A stretch of 64,000 nucleotides of DNA. It comes from Calliopum simillimum. Its lineage: Eukaryota; Arthropoda; Insecta; Diptera; Lauxaniidae. Position numbers and translations under genes: made by a program. Shown here piece after piece: positions 1 to 12,200 of this stretch. A model generated the notes under the pieces. The model worked only from the letters and a program-made list of their open reading frames with translations, did not search any database and was not told the origin of the DNA. The DNA lies in assembly GCA_951812925.1 (NCBI GenBank), contig OX638369.1, forward strand, positions 50,525,061 to 50,589,060, written 5' to 3'. Within the stretch, counting starts at the first letter, position 1. Every line of letters begins with the position of its first letter.

Positions 1-266
1 CGACAAACAAGAGTAGAGCCTTTGTTTACTTAAATGTCGCAAAGAGTCATGAAACGCGAAGAAAAGGCGAAAAAACGAAGAATTTTTTTTTAAAAATGCG
101 ACTTATTTGAATATTCAGTGGAGATAGGACAGTAGCGCTCTTGAAAAATTTGACATCACACAGTTTTCCACACGATAAAGAAGCCCACAATGATGCCATA
201 ATTGCAAAAATCTCAAAATCGCAAAAAGTGGAGATAGGACTATAGCGCTCTAAGGTATCGATATAG
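1..266. repeat. MITE copy cut by window start
   Basis: The right end of this copy carries the same terminal sequence as the element at 41226-41948: GGAGATAGGAC, then TAGCGCTCTAAGGTATCGAT, at about 230-262. The internal stretch with 'AAACGCGAAGAAAA' and 'GTGGAGATAGGACAGTAGCG' at 50-140 also recurs at 41660-41765. The left terminus lies outside the window. Non-coding; the short minus-strand reading frame here is not gene-like. Confidence 0.75.
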
Positions 267-1189
267 AAAATTGATTTTTTAATTGAACTTTTAGTCATAT
301 ATTTTGCAAAGATCGATTTACATATGGGGAAATCTCAGCAAGTGTGGACTTCGGTGTGAATAGGTCTCCGTTCTCCGAGTCAGCACCCGTTGCATTTCCC
401 ATCCATTCCAACATGTCTGGGACACTTATTGGATGATGTTAAATACAAAAACATGCGTGTGCTACCGCCTGGAAGCTTTATTTTTTATTTTTTTTGCCGA
501 AATTCGAGCAAAATCCACAAATTTTGAGTGTGAATTGAATAAGCCGCTTCCGTTATTGAGCCATAACTTTTGAGGCGGTTCAGCAAATTGTTTTGGGCTT
601 TTAGTATCTTTAACATGAATGTTAAGACGTAAGAAAAACTGCATCTCGTTGATGTGCCTTAGGTAGAACACTAGATATGGGTCTTCAAAGTTGTGTGAAT
701 GGTTTTTACCCAAAATCTGGTAATTTTCGATTTCTAACATGCTGCTCTGGGGGCGATTATTTTTTCGCAATATTCCTCATGAAATATGATTTTTTAATGT
801 TATGACTAAAAGTTATGTCCAGATAAAAGGGTGTGCCACCACTGGTTCGGAGGTAACACACTTGAGAAGAAGCTCAAATGTCGATTTTTCATGCGAAAAT
901 ACGTCTAAAAAAATGGTATTTTGAGGGGCACAAAAATCCGAGGGCACAAAATTGTCTCAAACCTTGCGAAAACATTAGACCTAGGGCCAATGAATATGTA
1001 AAAAAATCGCCCCTCAGAACATTCTTCAACAATGGCTAGTATGTAAAATTTTTTAAGGTTCATCTATATGTACAATGACTGTGTGTTAGTGTGAAGCATT
1101 ATTACTCAGGAACTACTAAGCCAATTCAGCTAAAATTTTGGGAATGAGTGTATCTCAGGTATGGAAATGTGTTGATGCTATACACGAAG

Positions 1190-1560
1190 GTTTCCGAAGA
1201 TCACCCGAAGGCTTCATAGTCAAAACGAAGAATATCTGGGTACACTGGAGGGGAAATATCTATGGCAAACTTTCATCAAGTTTTAATTGATAATTTTCTG
1301 GGCCACCCAAAGTTTGCCGAAGGTCACCCGAAGGCTTGATAGTCAAAACGAAGAATACCTAGGTATGCGAGAAAGAAAAAATCGATGGCGAACTGTCAAA
1401 GAACTTTAACAGGTAGTTTTTTTAAAATACCCGAAGGTTCCCGAAGGCTTCGTACTCAAAACGAAGAATACGAGAAGGAAAAAATGCATGGCGAACTATC
1501 AAAAAACCTTAACTAATAGTTTTCTGTGACACCCGAAGATTTCCGAAGGTCACCCGACAT
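1190..1560. repeat. Tandem repeat block, ~120-bp unit
   Basis: Three imperfect units each contain CCCGAAGGCTT followed by CAAAACGAAGAAT, at about 1207, 1328 and 1442. They lie inside the larger inverted-repeat element and have no coding content. Confidence 0.7.
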
Positions 1561-2039
1561 GCCGACACTTAATTGCTCGTTGGAGGTCGGGTACCAACCG
1601 TAATAGTGACTTGAAGTTATTTGGTTTTACGCGCTTTTGAAGACTTTAAGAATCTATTTTTATGGTTACTGTGTATATATACTCATTATGACTTGACACC
1701 TAATGCCTGGTATCCTGATGGAAAAATTTTGAAAAATTCAACAAAGAATTGTAAAAAACGATCGAACAAGGTTATCAATAAGTGATGTTATAGTGGAGTC
1801 AATAAAGACCTAAAACTGGCAAAATGAGGAAGTCCTCAAGGAAAGGTCCGATTTTGATGATTTTTTTTTTTTAATTTTGTTTTTTTTTTTTTTTTTAAAT
1901 TCAGAAACCTTTTGAAGCTGCATCGGAATTACATACTTGTTTAATATATTAAAAACTTTTTAAAAGATAAAAATAAGTTGGAAATAAAAAAAACAACAAC
2001 CAAAAATTAAAATAGTAATTTTTAATGTATTTGGCAATG

Positions 2040-2470
2040 CTAAATCGGCGCAGCAATATGACCTTAAAAAAATTTTTATATTAGGGGCCACCCTAAATAT
2101 ACATAAATGCTAAATTTTTTTCTTCAGAAATATTCCCTTCAATTTCCATGCTTACTTTCATGAAAATCGGTGCAGCATAACCTTAAAAAAATTTTTTTGT
2201 ATGAGGGCCACTCTAAATATGCACCCTTAATAAAAGTTTTTTAACCTAAGCTGTGCCTCTTGATATAAAAGGCAAATTCCATGTGAATTGAAAAAATACG
2301 ATTTAAAAAATTGTGTGAGGGCCACCCTAAATAAAAGTGTTATAGTTAAAGCAGTGCAACTTAATATAAAAACCACGTGGTGTAGAATTAATGTGAATCG
2401 ATTAACTGGTATGTGAGAAAATCCGATTTAAAAAATATTTTTGTATGAGGGCCACCCTAAATATACACTC
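2040..2470. repeat. Tandem repeat block, ~120-bp unit
   Basis: About four imperfect units share 'AGGGCCACCCTAAATA' preceded by a T/A-rich 'AAAAAATTTTTTTGTATG' stretch. The recurrences are near 2085, 2205, 2320 and 2445. The last unit runs into a sequence resembling the 'AAAATCGGTC' region at 2530. Confidence 0.7.
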
Positions 2471-2759
2471 TTGCGGAATGAAAAATACTTTATAACCGAT
2501 TTCCATACCTACCAAATACATATAAAAAATTTCATAAAAATCGGTCGAGCCGTTTCAGAGAAGCACAAACACAAACACCGTGACGCGAGATTTTTGACGA
2601 TATTGGGGGAGGCGATCGAAAAAAGTCATTACCGCTGGCTGTAAAATACGTCTAGTGTATCTCAAATCAATAATTCGTGGTCCAAAAAAGGGTGCCACAT
2701 GTTTGAAAAAAAACTTTTTTTTTTCGAAAAGTCCACACTTGCTGAGATTTCCCCATATA

Positions 2760-4906
2760 CAGTACGCCCTCACTTAAAGCAACTAATAGAAATTGAGCAG
2801 GTTGCGAAAATTGAGGTTGTTGCGGAAACTGAGTTCAAATTTTTATATGGTCGTAATACTGAATAAGTCCCCTTCTAACATTATAATTTAAATAAAAGAT
2901 TTTGTTTTTATTTAAATAAAAGATTTTGTTTTTATTTAATTTATTTAATAAAGAACTGTGAGATTTTGGTCTGCGATTTTTTGCAATTTACATGGTATTG
3001 CACTGCAGTCTCACGAATTTCTTGAAGTTTTAAGATGTCTGTTAATGGTAAGCAATTTTGTTCAGCCCATTTAATGCAAGTGTTAAAACTGTTAATTGCA
3101 GTATTGGATGTAATTTTCGATGAAGCAGCAACATTAACAATAGTGCTTTCAATTTCTTCTATGTCGTCTGCATTTGCGAAGTGAAAGTTTTCGTTTTCGT
3201 TTTCAAATAACCAATCATTTATTTCATTACTTGAAAACGAATTATCGTCTGTAATCTCCCGAAGATAATCGGTAACAGTTCCAATCATTGATTGTTGATT
3301 AACAAGTTCAGCTTGAATTATGCTCAATGGTAAATCATCTTCTTCGACCATTGATCGTTAAAACACATTAACACATTCCAGCATTTTTTTATAGCGTTGC
3401 ACGACAATTTATTCCATGCACGTGATAAAAGACAAACTGCATTTCGTAAGTTAAATGCTTTGATTTTGAGCCTTCACTTCCGATCAAATGAGCTAAGAGA
3501 CTTGTTTTGTAATAAAGTTTTGTTAAGTTGATAACATTTTGGTCCATTGACTGTAGAATTGCAGTGCAGTTGCTTGGAAAACACATGATGACTATCTTTC
3601 CATTGCCACTTTTTAATTGGCCATCTTTGGGATGGCAGGGTGCATTATCTAAAAGCAGCAGCGCTTTCTGTTCAAGATCTCTAGAAGCAAGGAATGCTCT
3701 AACCTGAAACAAATTTCTTTCTGTGTTTGATTACTTATGTTTTATTTTATCTGCATATGCTTATACAAACCTCGGGTACAAATACGTCACGGAACCATTC
3801 TTCAAAAAATATCAACGTCATCCATGCATTTTTGTTAGCCTTGTAAATGACTGGTTTGTTGGAAAAATTGTGAAATGCTCTGGGGTTCAATGCTTTTCCG
3901 ATAACGAATGGTTTTACTTTGTGCGTGCCAGAAGCGTTAGTGCAAGTGAGAAAAGTTATGCGTTCCTTGCATACTTTACGCCCAGGAGCTGACGATTCTT
4001 TAAAGCTAACGAATGTCTTGTTCGGCATGAGTTTGTAAAATAAGCCCGACTCATCGGCGTTATAGATTTGATCCGGAACTAAATTGAGCTCTTTTATTTT
4101 ATCTTGAAATTTGTTCAGAAAAGGCTCGACAAGATTTGTTTGACTTGATACCTTCTCTCCACAAATTTTTAACATGCGAATACCATGCCGATTTTTAAAA
4201 TTTGAAAACCAGCCGTTGCTAGCGTTGAATGAAGAAGATCTGTCCTCCAATTCATTGTGTAACTGGCGCGCTTTACACTTCAAAATTTCTGTAGAAATGT
4301 GCAAATTGTGCTCTCTTTGCTTCAAAAACCAGCTGTACAAAGCCTTTTCCATTTTGGAAAATTCACAAGATCTTATTGCAACACGTCTTCCTGGCCCAGA
4401 TTCCGCATCGCAAGAAATTTTCTCAGCGCGTCCTTATTCTTCTTTAATCTTGATATTGTAGATTTATTCGCTTTATATTCTTGGCATATTGATTTAATAG
4501 AAACGCTTTTATCAAGTTTACTAAGAATTTTGCATTTTTGAGCTATTGAAAGTTTAGTAACACTTTTAACAACTGGCATTTTTGTAGCAAACAAAACACA
4601 ACCGATCCCGAAGTTAAATACAAAGAAATGCGTACATGCATCATATCAAATTTGCTTGTATGACTCGTTCATATGCTTAAGTGGGGAATCCCAAAACTAA
4701 ATCTTGTTAGAAAGAGTAGAAAGCAAAAAACCAAAACCATTTAAAAAGGAAACAAAACTGACTCTTGCATAGAAAGTTGCGTTAACTGAGTATATTTTTT
4801 TTTTTTTTTAAGTTGCGTTAACAGAGTCTGCAATGTAAAAAATTATGGTGTTGTTTTTATCGAGGTGTTGCGTGTATCGAGGGTTGCTTTAAGCGAGGGC
4901 GTACTG
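2760..4906 (-). mobile_element. Tigger/pogo-type DNA transposon, decayed
   Basis: The element is complete end to end at 2147 bp. The left end starts CAGTACGCCCTC and the right end is its complement (GAGGGCGTACTG), with about 23 bp of inverted repeat including the CTTAAAGCAAC part. It is flanked by TA on both sides (2758-2759 and 4907-4908), the usual pogo/Tigger target. The transposase remnant is on the - strand. The insertion landed inside the right arm of another inverted-repeat element. Confidence 0.9.
2941..4594 (-). pseudogene. Tigger/pogo transposase pseudogene
   Basis: Reading from 4594 down: an N-terminal CENP-B-like helix-turn-helix segment (4594-4373), then a second HTH and the start of the DDE domain (4352-3771), then the rest of the DDE domain (3703 to about 3440), and a C-terminal tail (to 2941). 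Acidic residues are visible in YNADESGLF, LLLDNAPCHP and SMDQNVI. A 67-bp GT-AG intron at 3704-3770 joins VPE to VRAFLASRD in frame. There are frameshifts near 4385-4400 and near 3440, so no full-length enzyme can be made. Known family role: cut-and-paste transposition into TA. This is not a host gene, because it lies exactly within the element's inverted repeats. Confidence 0.88.
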
Positions 4907-4920
4907 TAAATCTATCAATG

Positions 4921-6268
4921 CATTTTCTAACACATAATTATGACAAATCAAGGAACGGATTAAAAACACGGCTATAGTATGTCACTATGTCATTGCGCAA
5001 TGCAAAAAAAGATGGTAAAATTTAAAAAATGCGGTCGAAAAATCGGTTTTTACACAAATCCAAGACAACTTACGAAAAAATTGTATAAGGCTAAAAATGT
5101 TTAAAATCGTCCTAGAAATACGTGCGAATTTTTTCAGATATTTTTAGAACTTTTTTAATTTTTTTTTTAACAATTTTTGAAAAATTAAAGAATATCCCCA
5201 AAAATTCTGAAAAAAAATCCTACGTATTCCTTTTACGATTATAGGCATTTTTTGCCTCATACACTTGGTTTTCAGTAAAAAAATGTTTTTCCGACCGCAT
5301 AAACAAAATGTTTGAGTATCCATATTTTGGTCAATTTTCAACCTAAAAAATTTTTTAATAAAGCATTTGAAAGGAAATTTTATCTACTTATTTTTTACAT
5401 TGAAATATGTCATAACCTATATCTGACCATAAAAAAGTTATAAGCAAAAGAGTACCATAAGAAATATTTTTTTTTAAATGTGCTATTTCGATGGCAAATT
5501 TTATTCTCTGCAAAAAGCTTTCTGAAGAAAATATCGAAATTTTGATTTGTTCGCTAGATAAGTTGAAAGAACTGTAAAGAGTGTATTCTCCCCCCCCCCC
5601 CCCCTCTCCAATTTCGTTTGTTTTTGATTTACAACTGGATTCTGCATGTAAATATTATTGGACGAAGGTATCATATTTCGCTGTTTTTTTTTTCAATGAA
5701 AATGTAGGATTTTTTTTCGATTTTTGAGAATTTTGAAAGTTTTTTGTTGGCAGCACTGTTTCGATGGCTATATCTCAGAAAGTAGGTCCGAGCAACCTAA
5801 TTCTTTGTTAGAATTATAAGATTTACAAAAAAGCTTAGTTTGAACCAAAGTGTGCTTTGGGAGCTAAAGTAAATTTAAGCCAGAATTTCGTGATCCTGAC
5901 AGACTTTTAATAAAAAATTTGGTTTGGAATGATCAAAATAGTTTAAGGAGAAGAGGAAAAAAACGTTATTTCGAAACTTTTCTACATAAAATTAAAGAGT
6001 AACCTCCTTGACCGCCAGAATGAGCTGCGATCGCAAAAAAGATCAAAAGCTTATCGTCACCATTAGCTTCGAGATTGGAACTTCTTGCGTGTCTAATCCA
6101 CAGAAATATTCTCTTGATCGATGCTAATACATTGTGAAAATTTCATTAAAAGCAATCAAACAGTTTCCGAGTCTATAAAGGGCACACATTTTGACTTCAA
6201 TTTTATATTTGAATAAACAAAACTAGATGAACACATTTCAATTCTTTATTTTTTTTTTTTTGTTTTAG
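4921..6268. other. AT-rich intronic/intergenic DNA
   Basis: I see no gene or bounded element here. A run of about 18 C residues sits near 5590-5606. The 3' end is a polypyrimidine tract and AG acceptor feeding the first recognisable ATP13A1 exon, so at least the right part is probably intron. Confidence 0.55.
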
Positions 6269-9200
6269 GTTAAATCGCCAAAATTAGGAGTTCTGGCAAA
6301 AGTGGTTCCTACCGCTAATAATGGATCATCACAGATGGTTTATATTCGCCAGACAAACTTGGACAATGGTCACGTTATATTTTATTTTATTTTTCAAAAA
6401 ACTAAATACGTCTGGGACGAGGAGAAGGCTACTTTCCGCGGCATTTCTTTTCCAGTTAACGAACTGTTACATCATTATTCAAAATCACGTGGTTTGGAAA
6501 CAGATGCTGCTATCGCCCTGGCAGAAAAAACCTACGGTATCAATCAAATGGAAATGGTTGTACCAGAGTTTTATGAACTATTTATTGAGCGTGCTACAGC
6601 ACCATTCTTTGTATTTCAAATTTTTTCGGTGGGATTATGGTGTTTAGATGAATATTGGTATTACTCACTATTTACACTTTGCATGTTAATTATTTTTGAG
6701 TGTACGCTTGTACAGCAACAATTACGCAATATGTCCGAAATACGAAAAATGGGCAACAAACCTTATTTAATCAATGTGCTGCGCAACAACAAGTGGCGGC
6801 AGATTGTTTCCGATCAATTACTGCCTGGTGATTTAGTTTCAATAACTCGCTCACAAAATGAAAATATTGTACCCTGTGATTTGGTTTTGCTAAGAGGCAG
6901 TTGCATCGTAGACGAAAGCATGTTAACGGGTAAGTTGCTTGTAATAAACAAAATTTCGAAGTTAATAACTACGCTTTAATTAATAAAGGTGAATCTGTGC
7001 CACAAATGAAAGAATCTCTGGAATCGCTTGACACTCTAGACACAGAACTTGATACAGAAGGCGAAGGTAAACTTTTTGTACTGTTTGGCGGCACTAAAGT
7101 AGTACAGCATACATCACCCACAAAAGATGCAATGCGTGCACCGGATGGTGGTTGCATTGGTTACGTTATACGCAATGGATTCAATACGTCTCAAGGCAAA
7201 CTATTGCGTACCATATTGTTTGGTGTAAAACGTGTCACAGAAAATAATTTGGAAACATTTGCGTTCATTGTTTTCCTTATGATATTTGCCGTTGCTGCAG
7301 CCACTTATGTTTGGATTAAAGGCAGCGAGGATCCAGAACGCAATCGCTATAAATTATTTTTAGAATGTACGCTTATTCTAACTTCAATCATTCCACCAGA
7401 TTTACCAATTGAGTTAACACTGGCTGTAAACACATCGCTAATGCAACTTTCAAAATTATTTGTCTTCTGTACTGAACCTTTTCGTATACCATTTGCTGGT
7501 AAAGTTCAGATATGTTGTTTCGATAAAACTGGCACCCTCACGTCAGATAATTTAATGGTAGAGGGTGTTGCTGGTCTAACAGAAGATGGTGCCATAGTAC
7601 CAATGGATCAAGCAGCTGATAATACGATTCAAGTTCTAGCAACATGTCATTCTCTTGTTATGGTCGATGACGCTTTAGTTGGAGATCCATTGGAGAAAGC
7701 TACTTTAACGGCAGTAGATTGGAATTTAACCAAGCAATATAGTGTCATACCGAAGCGTGGCAAGTTGAAACCTTTGCGTATTTATCAACGATTCTTTTTC
7801 TCTTCTGCGCTTAAACGCATGTCTGTACTTGCTGGGTATTTAATGCCGTTCACAAACGAAATATGTTATGTTGGCACTGTAAAAGGCGCACCAGAAGTAA
7901 TAATGAAAATGTTGAAGAGTGTTCCCAAAAATTATGAAAAGGTAAAATGCATCAACTGATATGGTTAACATTCATTTATTTATAGGTCGACAAATCATAA
8001 TATGTATGTTCATTAGATTGCCCATGAGATATATGAATTGTTAAAAGTTGTAATTCTTTTGCTCCCCGCCCATTTTCCTAAATAGAAGTCAAAAAAATAG
8101 TATTTCAAAAAAATAGGAAATAAAACCAAAAAAAAAAAAAAACGTAATAGTGCCCAAAACAAAATTAAAATAACGCCGAAAAACGAAATAACGAAATATG
8201 TTTTGGGCGTTATTTCGTTTTTATTTTGGGCGTTTTTACGTCATTTTATTTTTTGAAAATAAATTAGGCGTTATTACTTTTTTATTTGGAGCTTTATTTC
8301 ATTAAAAAAACAACAAAATAACGCCCAAATTTTTAACGACATAAAGCCCTAACCTTGTTAAACAAAATAACTAAAAAGCCCAAATTATTTTCATATAAAT
8401 TTCCAAAAGTTTATCGCCCAAATATATATTTAGGCGTTATTTCGTTTTTGTTTTTGGATGTTATTTCGTGTTTTTTGGGCGTTTAAAAAAAAAACGAAAT
8501 AACGCCTGATAGCCCAGGAAAATAAGACATTTTCTGCGAAAAAATTCCCAGTGGAAATTTTTCACCGGAATTGTCTTTATTTATGCATGATACACAAACT
8601 GTGAAAAGTCCATTGCAAAGTCGTGTGCGCATACAAAGTTATTAAGGCTTAAAGGTCGCTAAAATCAGTTTTTTGCAAATATCTCGCTAATGCTAACTTT
8701 TACAGAAAAATTATGGTCTCCAATTTTGTAGCACAGGAAATTTCCTACAAAAGTACGTTAAAAGTATTTGCGTACGACTTCTAGTTTAGGAGATCACCCA
8801 ATTTAAAAAGTTGTTAACAGTTATGATATGAAATACTACCTATGAGTTCATTTTAAAATATCTTACTTTTTAAACTGCAATAACTCTTCAATGAGAAGTT
8901 TTATAAACAAAATTAAAATGCCGTTTGAAAGATAATTTAATTTTCTATATACCGTACAAAATTTTTTTTTTCGAACGGCTCATGACCTTAAAAATATTCT
9001 TGAATACCCGTAAAGGCTTCGAAATTTCTGGTTTTTTAAGGATATCTGCGAATTGGTAAGTACTACGATAAAAAGTAATGGGACCAAATTTGTAAAGAAT
9101 TAAAAGATCTACAAAAAATAAGCGATATGTGTACACATAGAAGTAACCGTATAGAAGATATTCAATAGAAACCGGTTTTTTGGCATTTTAAGGGTTTTTT

Positions 9201-12200
9201 TGGAATATCTTCTAAACAGTTACTTCTGTGTGTACACATATCGCTTATTTTTTGTAGATCTTTTAATTCTTTACAAATTTGGTCCCATTACTTTTTATCG
9301 TATTACTTACCAATTCGCAGATATCCTTAAAAAACCAGTAATTTCGAAGCCTTTACGGGTATTCAAGAATATTTTTAAGGTCATGAGCCGTTCGAAAAAA
9401 AAATTTTGTACGGTATATAGAAAATTAAATTATCTTTCAAACGGCATTTTAATTTTGTTTATAAAACTTCTCATTGAAGAGTTATTGCAATTTAAAAAGT
9501 AAGATATTTTAATATGAACTCATAGGTAGTATTTCATATCATAACTGTTAACAACTTTTTAAATTGGGTGATCTCCTAAACTAGAAGTCGTACGCAAATA
9601 CTTTTAACGTACTTTTGTAGGAAATTTCCTGTGCTACAAAATTGGAGACCATCATTTTTCTGTAAAAGTTAGCATTAGCGAGATATTTGCAAAAAACTGA
9701 TTTTAGCGACCGTTGAGCCTTAATAACTTTTTATGCGCACACGACTTTGCAATGGACTTTTCACAGTTTGTGTATCATGCATAAATAAAGACAATTCCGG
9801 TGAAAAATTTCCACTGGGAATTTTTTCGCACAGAAGCTCTTTTTTCGTCTTATTTTCCTGGGCTATGAAAGAACGAATCAAATCCCAAAAAATTAAAAAA
9901 ACGAAAAACAAGCAAAATAAAAACGAAATATCGCTCAAAAAATATAAAATAACGCCCAAAAACAAAAACGAAATAACACCCAAATTATTTATTAATGCCC
10001 AACGGCGTTAAAACCCAGTCGTTTTAACTTCTAAACTATTGATTTTTTCGCTAATGGCACTGGGACATTTTTTGTAGAGAATAACACGATGATGGGCGGA
10101 AAGAAAAAAAATTACAACTTCACATATTATGTACTAGCACTCTTATGCTCATTTTTATTTTTAATAATTTCGCAATTATATTTAAGACTTTCCTGGAATA
10201 CTCACGTCGTGGAGCACGTGTTCTTGCACTTGGCATCAAAGAGTTTGGCAGTATGGATGCACAGGGAATACGTGATCTTAAACGAGAGGATGTTGAATGT
10301 GATTTAACATTTGCTGGCTTCGTTATATTTTCATGCCCCATGAAGCCCGATTCAAAGAACGTCATTAAAGAATTAATACAAGCCTCGCATAAAGTCGTTA
10401 TGATTACAGGTGACAATCCCTTGACGGCGTGCCACGTAGCTAAAGAGTTACGTTTTACACGCAAAAAACTGCTGGTCCTAACACAGCGAGAAAGTGAAAA
10501 ATGGCACTGGGTCTCTATTGATGGCGAAACTTCTTTTGACATATCACACGATCTTAAAGAGATCCTTGTAGAATACGATTTTTGCATTACTGGTGAGGGA
10601 TTACAATTTCTCAAAGAAGAAGCGCATAGTTACATGCTGCAAACGCTGCCATACATTACAGTCTGTGCACGCTTTGCACCCAAGCAAAAAGAATATGTCA
10701 TTACAACGCTTAAGCATTTGGGTTATTGCACGCTTATGTGTGGCGATGGTACAAATGATGTAGGTGCGCTTAAGCATGCTAACGTTGGAGTTTCACTGCT
10801 GAGCAATGCGCCAACTTCTAAAATTAAAAAGAAAAATGCAATTACTGATGTGACATCCACCGATGGCATTGCTGCAGCAACTGCTACCAATACCGCCGCT
10901 AATGCTCTAGCTACAAGATTTGGTTCTAGAGCTCTGGCGGCAACTGCAGGACAAGAACGTCCTAATTTGACGCCACGTGAACGCGCAATTTTAAGACATC
11001 GTGAGAATTTGAGTGCAACGCAAGCAAATCTACAAAATGCTCTCAAAGAAATGGAGGAAGATCAAGTGTCGGTGGTCAAATTGGGTGATGCAAGTATTGC
11101 AGCACCTTTTACCAGTAAATCATCTTCGATTATTTGTGGTATGAAAATAATAACTTGTGTATTTTAAAAGAATAAAAAACGAAATAAAAATTAATTAATT
11201 TCAGTTAATCATATAATTAAGCAAGGACGTTGCACTTTGGTCACAACTTTACAAATGTTTAAGATTTTAGCGCTGAACGCTTTAATCTCAGCCTATTGTC
11301 AGTCTGTATTATACATAGATGGTGTTAAATTCAGCGACACTCAAGCGACTCTACAGGGACTGTTTATAGCTGCCTGTTTTCTATTTATCACGCGTTCTAA
11401 GGTAAGTCAATTGCTCTAATGCATAAGACCATGAAATACATATATCTTATTTAACATAGCCATTGAAAACACTGAGCAAAACAGCGCCGCTACCAAATAT
11501 TTTCAATTTCTATACGGTTACCACAATTCTTTGTCAGTTTGCTGTTCACTTTAGTGCACTGTACTACTTAACACAAGAGGCTACCGCCAGAGCACCGCCA
11601 AGGTTTGACAAATTTACCAAAAATATGATTTTTGTAACACATTTAAATTGTTTATTTTTTTTTTTGGTATAGAGAAGGAAAAGTTAAACTTTACATTGAT
11701 ATGGAACCGGAAGAGAAACAAGAATTTCAACCTAATATAATAAACAGCACAGTGTATATAATTTGTTTAGCTTTACAAGTTTCAACATTTGCTGTTAACT
11801 ACAAGGTAATACATTTATTTTCAAACTAGTTGTTTTACCCGGCGATGCTCGGGTTTTGTTTAATTTTCCACTAGGGGATATTCGCTGAAAAAATACAAAC
11901 AACAAATTGCTTTATATCACTTATTCCACTAAAATAAATAATAAAAATGAGTTTTTTAAACAAGAAAGGACAAAAAAGCTAATAAGGAAAACTATTTTTC
12001 ATAAATAATGTGCATACTGAATTTCGTTAAATTCACGTATAAAATATCGGTAGAAGTCCAAATGTACCGAAAAATAATGAAATACATCAGAGAAATCGGT
12101 AAAAGTCTAAGTGTAAAATTCCAAAAGTATCGAAAAATTTTGAAACACATTGAAGAAGTCGGTAAAGGTCCAAACATATCGAAAAAACATCTAAAATATA

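Larger units (their letters stand above)
305..4920. mobile_element. Inverted-repeat element interrupted by Tigger
   Basis: An inverted repeat of about 43 bp defines the ends. The left arm is at about 311-351 and contains GGGGAAATCTCAGCAAGTGT. The right arm is its complement at about 2727-2757, continued at 4909-4918 beyond a Tigger insertion at 2760-4906. Between the ends are two tandem-repeat blocks: about 120-bp units at 1190-1560 sharing 'CAAAACGAAGAATA', and about 120-bp units at 2040-2470 sharing 'GAGGGCCACCCTAAATAT'. There is no coding capacity. Superfamily unknown; target duplication not resolved. Confidence 0.6.

Noticed and set aside
1190..2470. Regularly spaced repeats resembling a CRISPR array
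   Set aside because: Eukaryotic context, imperfect 120-bp units with no separate unique spacers; an ordinary satellite inside a transposon.
3389..4352. Tigger reading frames as a domesticated CENP-B-like host gene
   Set aside because: The frames are broken and lie exactly within TA-flanked inverted repeats.
5588..5606. Run of about 18 C
   Set aside because: Simple homopolymer; no associated structure or function visible.
8945..9502. Open frames of 63 and 100 residues with the same peptide on opposite strands
   Set aside because: Mirror images produced by the inverted arms of the foldback element, not genes.
10120..11046. Long - strand frames opposite the third ATP13A1 exon
   Set aside because: Antisense shadows of a strongly coding exon with P-type ATPase motifs.
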